Under the pieces are notes generated by a model. The model did not search any database. It was not told the DNA's origin and saw only the letters and a list, made by a program, of their open reading frames with translations. Shown piece after piece: positions 56,648 to 64,000 of a DNA stretch of 64,000 nt (the stretch's first letter is position 1; each line of letters opens with the position of its first letter). The position numbers and the translations under genes are program-made. This DNA is from Cylindrodendrum hubeiense (Eukaryota; Ascomycota; Sordariomycetes; Hypocreales; Nectriaceae), in assembly GCA_014621425.1 (NCBI GenBank), contig JAANBB010000072.1, positions 62,001 to 126,000 of the forward strand. The letters run 5' to 3'.

Positions 56648-57382
56648 TCGGGCGTCTTGCTGAAATTATTCGATCCTTGGTGGAGGTCCTCGGTGGAGGA
56701 GATAAATGCGGGAATTCAATAAGCATGCACCAGGTAATCCTGTTCCCCAGTTGATGTCGCGTGCAGGTGCCATTGAGTTTCTTTTGGATGTTCAAAGTGT
56801 CGGAGAATATTGGGGCCTGGGGTGTGGACGGGCTGTTCGAACGCCCGGTACCGAGATATGACACGGGTTCGTAGCATCCTTCAATGGGTCGAACAAGGGG
56901 AATAAGGGGACAGTCGCATCGTATGCCTGTTAGAGCAAGGGTTGAATCCTGCTGAAGCCAGGGATGAACTGACAGTTCCTGGCTGGTGGCGTGACAAGTT
57001 ATCGGTTGAGCAAAACAGCTGCGCGTTATCCACCGTTCGGGTCTAGTTAAGCCCCGGGGTAAACGTTTTCCAACCCGTAAATGTGCCAATGATAAGGAAC
57101 AACCAAGTTTTGCCCGCACAAAGATTGCGTCTTACGGAGTTGCCCCCTTAGTGCTGTAACATCGAAGTGATGATCTCAATTCAATCCGAAAATGGGGAGA
57201 CGCTACGAACGATTCTGCCTCGAATGCGCGGCAGATACGTTGCAAGCATCATCCTGTGGGTTGAAGGATTTTAAGTGGATCGCATCCAATACCTGTAATA
57301 TGTACAGTTCGACTTGTCCGCCCTCGAGTTTTCGGGTTGACCTTTTTCGTTCCCTTGTTGTGCATGAGCCGCATCGATTGCA
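56648..57382. other. Intergenic, divergent promoter
   Basis: Between the acyltransferase (-) and the second rhodopsin-domain gene (+). Open frames lack family features. Confidence 0.5.
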
Positions 57383-58723
57383 ATGGATCTTGATACGACA
57401 CCGGGAATGGCGCCGCCGGACGGCAAGACGTCGAATTTCCACGCGCCCTACAACTCGCTACAGATCGCGACGGTAATCGCTTTTGGCGTCACCTACTTCT
57501 TCGCCACGGTTGGCCTTGGCCTTCGCTACTTTCAGGCTCTCAAACTTGTAAAAAAGTTCGAGATAGACTTAGGTAAGCTTGCCAATTGGCGAAACCAGCC
57601 ACAACGACGGCTCTAGGATCGCGCTCTAACACACCATGTGCGCTTCTAGTCATCATCACGATATCATATGGCGTTTCTATGGTTTACTTTGTGACCATGG
57701 TTCACTGTAAGTCTATCGTGCCCTTCAGATTAACCCCTCTGACACTATTTTAGTAATGGACTATGGCTGGGGAAAACACCTGTGGGATGTGACCTTGGCG
57801 GACCTCGTTGAGTTTAACAAGGCAAGACAACCTCTTCTTAACATTTAGAGGTATCAAGAGATGAATCACTTCAACTAACACGAAATAGGGCCTGCTGCCG
57901 AACACGTTGTCTTATCTCATGTGTCCATCCATCACCAAAATGGCCATGCTAGCTGTCTTGTTCCACATCAATCCCTCAGTCATCTACCGAAGCGTTACCG
58001 TGGGTGTTGGTGTTGCAATCTTCGCCTATACCCTCGTATTGTGCATCATTACCGGCGCGCCTTGTAATCCGCTCAAAGCGGGCACCACCAAATGCTTAGA
58101 GAATGTTGCCCTATCACAGGCTGTCTTGAACATTGTGTCCGATTTCGCCGTGGTAGCTGTACCTATTCCCACGATTCACGGTCTCAATTTTACGTTGAAA
58201 CAGAAAATATCGGTTGGATGTATTCTAGCTTTGGGATCCGGGTATGCTTCTCCTCTCGCTTCTTTTCTGGCTCTAGCATTCTGCTAGCTTCCCTGATACA
58301 ATTCCGCTAACCCATACCAGAGTCGTCATCTGCTCCATAGCTCGCCTGCCTTACGTCCTCCTCCTCGATAAAACGGATGATGTTACTTATACGGAAGCTA
58401 TCCTAGGCGTGTGGTCCCTCGTCGAAGTCAATCTTGGAATCATCTGTGCCTGCGCAATGCGACTCAAGCGGTTGGTTATGACCTACCTACCACAGCTAGG
58501 CTTGTTCTCGTCGCGCTCGAGGGATGCGGCAAGCGGTTCGTGGGGAAAAGGACTTCGGTTGGACAAAAATGAAGGCCAGCACTCTTACCAGCTCCACAGC
58601 ATCCAAAAGGGATACGACGACACTGCTTCTGATAGCAGAGACATACACGTCTACCGCTCGTACAATGTTGATGTGGAAGGCACAAGCGGGCGTGTCGGGA
58701 GTACTGATAAGATTATAAATTGA
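57383..58723 (+). CDS. Fungal rhodopsin-domain membrane protein, second copy
   Basis: Five or so exons. Exon 1 from ATG 57383 has YNSLQIATVIAFGVTYFF and ends in KKFEIDL, the family loop before span 2. A G|GTAAGC..CTAG intron leads to VIITISYGVSMVYFVTMVH. Next exons give MDYGWGKHLWDV (the conserved GxGxH-x-W), LSYLMCPSITKMAMLAVLFH, GAPCNPLKAGTTKC (the variant of the QP-x5-W region), LNIVSDFAVVAVPIPTIHGL, and VICSIARLPYVLLLDKTDDVTY. The last exon has LVEVNLGIICACAMRLKRL and a hydrophilic tail to 58723. Seven spans. It is only a distant relative of the gene at 50824-52282. Small introns were placed by splice consensus and family motifs. Confidence 0.82.
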
Positions 58724-58885
58724 ATTATGCTCTTTAGATCTCCGGTCCTGATTGCGATATAGAAACATGGAAATACCATATATACTCATGCCGTGTCCCT
58801 CTTCTCTCATCTAGTGAGCATAATTGTGCTTATCTCCTGTGCAATTGAGCTTAAGTTTCGACAGCAGGCCCTAATCCTAAATTAC

Positions 58886-60467
58886 CTAGGTATTTCGACT
58901 CGACTCCCCATTTTTCATGGGCTCCTTCTCTGATGTGATATGGGACGTATTGGTGCCGGTCAAGCCCGGCTCGTCTGTATTTGTATCAACCAATTCGCCG
59001 TGGATGTAACCTTGTTCAGGATCGTGAGCCTCGCACGGACCAAAGACATAAGCTGCCTCGCCGTGAACGCTGTCGTCACCGATGAGCAGTTGCTCCTCGC
59101 TCATACGCAGCGGGATGCGCAGCACATGCTTGATGAAGAGTAAGATAAGGGATGTCCACACAAGGTTCCATCCAATGATGAAGCATGCACCGGCCATTTG
59201 GTATCCAAGCTGGATGCCATTCCCGGCAACTGCTCCTCCGGGGTTCGTTAGTCCGAAGGCGGCGCATCCCTCTTTGGTAGCCCAGAGACCGGTACCGAAA
59301 CCACCTACAAAGCCAGCGACCATATGTGTGTGTGTAACTCCGAGGGTGTCGTCGAAATGACGTTCGAAAGGCTTGAACTTCTTTGCAGCAATGTTCATGG
59401 TGAACCACGGAATAGAGCCAGAGCCTAGACCAAGCAGAATTGCCCCCCAACCAGAAACAACACCAGCGGCTGGCGTGATGGCAACCAGACCGGTGATCAT
59501 GCCCTGCACTGCACCAATAACTGACGGCTGTTTAAAGTATAGTGTATCGCAGAGTAGCCAGGTCAGGAGTGAGACAGCAGTGCACAGGTTCGTGTTCAGG
59601 ACAGCAACACCGGCGTCGGCGCTGGCGGCATAAGGATCACCACCATTGAAGCCGTTCCATCCAATCCAGAGGATTCCAGCACCGACAAGTGTGCCCGGGA
59701 TGCTGTTTGGTCGAGCATCCTCGCGGTCCTTAGCCAATCGTGGACCAATCCAGTAACTACCGATGAAACCCGCCGTTCCGCTCGAGAGGTGAATCACATA
59801 GCCACCGGAGTAGTCGATGACGCCGAGATCGAAGAGGAAGCCTCCACCCCAGAGGGAAAATGCGCCCACGGTGTAGGATAGTGTCAGCCACAGTGGGACG
59901 AAAACCATCCAGGCGTAAAAGTTCATGCGTCCGAGAAAGGCGCCAGCCATGATGACCACGGTAATTGCCGCGAACACGAACTGGAAATAAATCATCGTTG
60001 CCAGGGGAAACTGCTGCCCAACACCAATCGCGGGGAGGTAGGACTGTTGGAGCATTGTGTTAATACCTAGGACATTGTTCGGTTTGCCGACAAAGGGGAG
60101 CATTTGCTCGCCGAACGAGGCCTTGTAAGCCCACAGAACCCAACAGACGAGGACAGCGGCGAAAGCATAGAGGGCCATGAAGGCACTGTTAATGGCCCAC
60201 TTCTTCTTCATGATACCGGCATACAGTGCCACGAGGCCAGGTACAGATTGCAACGCTACAAGAGACGCCGCAGTGAGCTGCCATGCATTATCACCTACGT
60301 ATGAGAAAGTCAGTCAAAGATGTAGATAGCACAGGCGTGACTTGAGAAGTCATGCAAAGCATGCGAAGTTACACGAGGGAAAGCCTGAGCTCAGAGGACA
60401 TTCACTTACCGCTTCCCACACCAGAAGATGGGTCGGGTGTCCACCACGTCGTCGTATTATCAGACAT
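58886..60467 (-). CDS. Ammonium transporter (Mep/Amt/Rh family)
   Basis: Exon 1 (60467-60410) encodes [19 protein letters not shown] and joins exon 2 (60294-58886) at a shared Gly, giving [20 protein letters not shown] and the first span; 488 residues in total. Amt signatures: [41 protein letters not shown] (gate region), [21 protein letters not shown] (the signature with twin-His His 1), [16 protein letters not shown], and [18 protein letters not shown], where the second pore His lies. Eleven spans and a cytosolic C-terminal tail with the expected HGE. It brings ammonium through the plasma membrane. Two GATAAG sites lie 139-253 bases upstream, as expected for a gene under nitrogen (AreA-type) control. 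Confidence 0.95.
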
Positions 60468-62285
60468 GGTGTCTCTTTCCCGCGTATATACAATGGAGGA
60501 TTAAATGAGAACTACTAAGTCAACTGAACTTGCGTGACGGGCAACCCTCCACAATATATTAGATCGTGGAAGCTGTAGATACACAGCTGCGTTCTAAAGA
60601 TGGGGGATAAGAGCACCAATAAATCACAATGTCATTCACAATGAACCGTAGTGGGTGCAAGAAGAAGCAGGGGTAGCTTGGGAGGCCGGGAGAACTCATT
60701 GGATGCCAATGGCTCTTATCTCGATGTTCAAGGGGGCAGCTCAAAATACTGAGACACTAACTGAACTGTGGAAGCTCTAAAGTGGGGACGTGGGGAGTGA
60801 AGTGTTCACGTCAAGATCAAGGCTCGGATGTTGTGCCGGATGTGTGCCGGATGTGTGCCACGGGTCACACGGATACGGTACGCGGGTTTGTATCAACACA
60901 CAAGGCGATTTTCTATGCTTGAGGTTGTAATGTAGTATTAGATCAAACTCAATGTGCTTCGCTTGGCACAGCTGAGGCGGCCATGTAACAAAGCTCTCCT
61001 GACATCTTTCCAGCTCATAGTGACACAAGGCGAGCGGCGCCCACTGCATACTATTAAAGTCCGTGGTTAACTTGCAGTATCTCAAAATTGGAGGTCAATT
61101 ATGGCCAAGACATCAGCCAATCCCCGGGTGGTGATTAGCCCCACGAATCTTACTCGTCAACGACGGAAAAGACGGAACAAAGAGTCTGGCTGTCACATAT
61201 CTTATCGATATCAGGTGATGTCAAAAGAGAATTCTTCACGAAAATGCGAATTATACCGGATCCAATGACCTTGATATGCCCCAGGCGGGGTCATCGAAGC
61301 TCGTGGAGTGTGGCTTATCCTGGGTAGACGACGCGCAATGCACTGCTGTCGTGCTCGCAGCGTGGGCGCTACCGCAAGAGATTATCTCATAATCTATTAA
61401 ATAATCGCAGTTTGTCATCTAGCTGCTCGCCTTATCTTCCCCGGTCGTTCTTTCTATTCAGAAAATCTCAGCTCTAATCAGCTATCAGAGCATGATCATT
61501 CGGCCGAAGGGGCCATGCTCAGCCACGGTCTGTCAAACCGACGATCGGCATCGCTACAGCCGGTTATAATGACGCTACCGTTATCTTATCCATTGCGTAG
61601 TGCATCTTGTAGAATAATTATCATGCTCTTGCTGTTTATTACGACGGAGAAGCTTTCGCCTGACTTATACGCGGCAACGATGCAATGTCGTCGGTTGTCA
61701 AATGTCGCCAAGACCTTTGGGTCTGGGGAAGTTCTTGGCATGCCAAGAACTGGCGCTGCTAGACTCGATCCCAGCTGATCATTGTGGGGTAGTACCGGAT
61801 CTCCGGCATCGACCTTTCTACGAGACCTGCCTATCGGTTATTCTTGGACACATTCTCTTCCCCCAGCGCGCATCTTATCATGGCTTAATGCAGGTGTGGA
61901 AGTTTCGACGAATAACGTGCTTCTTCCTTATCTGTGGCTGGTGTGGCGTTGGCTGCATTACCCCCCGTGCCTGTTAATGTCGCCGATGGAATTGTAATAT
62001 GGTATCTGAAAGCGGGCATCCCTGTCGCCACTGAGCCAGACAATCCCACGTTGTATGTATTGACTTTCATTGCCTACAAGAACGGAGAGACCGCCATGCC
62101 TACTTCTGGACATGTGTACAAATGCGCTTGCAGCAGCCAAGCCCTGCCTGGTGTGATCGCTCAGCTCGTCGCCCCGAAACCCACGCGGAGTAAATCACCG
62201 ACCAACATGTGTCATTGAGTGAAGAGTAAAAACGGATTTACATACAAGAGAGTTGATGGTAATTGACGGTTGCTTCTCTATGCGC
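60468..62285. other. Intergenic; nitrogen-type promoter and spacer
   Basis: Promoter of the ammonium transporter, then about 1.4 kb with no recognised gene. A short direct repeat, GTGCCGGATGT, occurs twice in tandem at 60833-60855. The right end is the 3' flank of the reductase gene. Confidence 0.5.
60606..60720. promoter_or_regulatory. Two GATAAG sites upstream of ammonium transporter
   Basis: GATAAG at 60606-60611 (plus strand) and its reverse complement CTTATC at 60715-60720. This is the consensus for fungal GATA factors of the nitrogen type. Such hexamers occur often by chance; position and neighbouring gene make these plausible. Confidence 0.5.
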
Positions 62286-63478
62286 TCATAGTGTATACAC
62301 CAACTTTTGGGCGCTGACCTTTCCCAACCGCATTTCATCCAAGCCTTTCAAAACACCGTCCAGGCCACTACCCCCATGGTTCAAGCTGATATTAATGAAC
62401 TTGAGACTTCCTTTCTCGAGAAGGTCTAGGGTCACTTCCTTGAACATAAGCGCAAATACCATGTCCTCCAAAGGTGGCTCCACCAACGTATCCTGCCATT
62501 CGTAGGGCTCGTTGAGTATGTCAAGCGATATAACGACGAACGAACCATCGACCAGTGGATTTGTCTTCTTCAAAATGTCTGCATCAGTAGTGTTGATTGT
62601 CCCATACTTGCTGGGCTCAGTATCGCTCAAGGCCTCCCCACAGATTGTTTCGCCACCCCCGACACAGTCCCAGGCATGTTTCAGGTTATTCTTAGTGAAG
62701 GCTCTAATATCGGCCCCACAGGTTGGGGACCGGTAGTCAAAAACTGCGTCAGCGCCGAGCGACTTGAGGTAATCGAAGTTGTGTGGTGAAGCCGTTGCGA
62801 CCACAGTGAGGCCGGAGGCCTTTGCGAACTGAATCCCCCAAATACCAGTAGCTGTGCTACCGCCGTGTATCAATATGGGGAACGGTTCAGTAGCCGGCTC
62901 ATTAGGCAGAGGAAGTTGAAGTGATTTATAGAGTCCCAGTCCCTGGAATACATGTTAGCCGCTTACATCCAATCACAGACCGGTTCAATGCGCTGTCTTA
63001 CACATGTAAACATTGCTGCAGGAAGTGTCGCTGCTTGCTCAAAGTTGGCATTGTCCGGGATCTTTATCTGACCACAGGCCTTCGCCAGGATGTGCTCTGC
63101 AAATGTGCCTGTTTCGTGGTCGGTGCGGTGTCTGAAGGGGCATCAAGATTAGCTAGTTTCTCGAGACGCACATAATATGTAACAAGCCAATCACAGATCA
63201 AAGACTCACCCGCCATGACAAAACCCAGCAACCCGATCGCCCTTTTTGAACTCGGTTACCTTGCTCCCAATCTCCTCCACAACGCCTGCATAATCGCATC
63301 CGAGCCTGGACCCGGCATTGGCAAGCCCATAGTCGATGAGCTTCCAATCTGCGGGATTGAGGGCCACAGCCTTGGTTTTGACAAGAATCCAGTCGTCTCG
63401 AATTTTGGGCCTGGGAACGACTCTAATCCCAGCAACCTTTTCCTCCGGGAGGATCACGAGGGCCTTGGTAGTAGTCAT
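62286..63478 (-). CDS. Zinc-binding-dehydrogenase-like enoyl reductase (ToxD/LovC type)
   Basis: Three exons. Exon 1 (63478 to about 63207) starts MTTTKALVILPEEKVAG and carries KTKAVALNPADWKLIDYG, GCDYAGVVEEIG and FKKGDRVAGFCHGG. Exon 2 (about 63150-63002) has GTFAEHILAKACGQIKIPD and QAATLPAAMFTC. Exon 3 (about 62945-62286) has the Rossmann variant ILIHGGSTATGIWGIQFAKA, SLGADAVFDYRSP and HAWDCVGGGETI, and ends LGKVSAQKLVYTL. This is the medium-chain reductase subgroup that lacks the structural zinc cysteines and includes trans-acting enoyl reductases and fungal ToxD-like proteins. Substrate unknown; no polyketide synthase is visible in the window. Confidence 0.9.
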
Positions 63479-64000
63479 TGTGAAAATTGAAGTAGTGTTA
63501 GTGTATTGATTCAGAAAATAATATTTTTATGAGAATTATTACATACTTATATAGATAAATTTACACAACGACTCAACTTCGATTTTCCGTGGAATGCGGC
63601 GCCAAGACATTTCTCCGTGGAAAAGTTGTCCGCGGGGGAAAAGTGGGTCTTCACCATGTCCAGGCCGTGGAGCTTTTTGGCAATCAAGAACCATGCCACG
63701 TCACGGGCGACTATTACTTCATTGCGGGCTCAGCTACAATAGCCCACTAAATGAATTGAACCTGGAGAATGAGGATTGTATTTCAACTTCCCCGTGGACT
63801 GCGGCTCTGCTGTTACTGTGCACCCGTGGGGCCTGTCGCCCGTAGAGCCTCATGGTTTGGTGTCATGCCATCATCATGTGCATCATGACATTTTTGCCGT
63901 TGCCTCCGACATTCCTATTCGTGGGCTGCGACCCGGCCGGAGCGTAAGTCCGTAAAACCTGCATTATGCAGTCATCATTTACATCGTAACTTTATTGCCG
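63479..64000. other. Intergenic to window end
   Basis: Promoter of the reductase gene (AT-rich, 63500-63570) and spacer. No gene recognised; any gene would begin outside the window. Confidence 0.45.

Noticed and set aside
50824..60467. Idea of a complete secondary-metabolite cluster
   Set aside because: No synthase, terpene cyclase or nonribosomal enzyme is present; only tailoring-type enzymes and membrane proteins.

Overview
This window looks like chromosomal DNA of a filamentous ascomycete, most likely an Aspergillus/Penicillium-type member of the Eurotiales. The evidence is short (about 40-70 base) GT..AG introns, single-gene transcription units on both strands, two Zn2Cys6 regulators, fungal-only families (DUF3632, rhodopsin-domain membrane proteins, NmrA-like proteins), and an aminotransferase very similar to the known (R)-selective amine transaminase of Aspergillus terreus. 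No rRNA, tRNA or CRISPR was recognised. All assignments are from reading the sequence; no database search was run.

Layout. 1-16.5 kb: partial NmrA-like gene (-), acetyl-CoA synthetase (+), DUF3632-like protein (+), secreted ribotoxin-like ribonuclease (+), a GC-rich decayed coding relic, then a convergent pair formed by an (R)-selective/D-amino acid type transaminase (+) and a peroxisomal D-amino acid oxidase (-), and a protein with a tandem Ser/Arg-rich tail (-). 16.5-33 kb: a protein kinase fused to a WD40-like region (-), a C2H2 zinc-finger protein (-), a TPR relic, a 67-residue two-exon small gene, a first LTR copy in AT-rich DNA, a GST (-), a Zn2Cys6 regulator (-), an SDR (+) and a Pro/Gln-rich protein (-). 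33-39 kb: a large broken CHAT-protease/STAND-ATPase gene, cut by a solo LTR. 39-48 kb: Zn2Cys6 regulator (+), amidase (-), sugar transporter (-). 48-64 kb: secreted cysteine-rich repeat protein (-), two rhodopsin-domain membrane proteins flanking an SDR/acyltransferase pair, an ammonium transporter (-) and a zinc-type enoyl/alcohol reductase (-).

How genes may work together. The clearest functional unit is the transaminase/D-amino acid oxidase pair: both act on D-configured amino compounds, they face each other, and each promoter carries the same 18-base inverted repeat, ATTACC-N6-GGTAAT, suggesting one regulator controls both.

The clearest evolutionary story is the CHAT-STAND gene, an NLR-like architecture of the kind linked to fungal self/non-self responses. 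It has two in-frame TAA codons and a 385-base solo LTR with TG..CA ends and a perfect 5-base target duplication (GATGG). A relative of that LTR lies near 24.7 kb, next to a decayed TPR array, so this stretch appears to be an accessory region where NLR-type genes and retroelements turn over.
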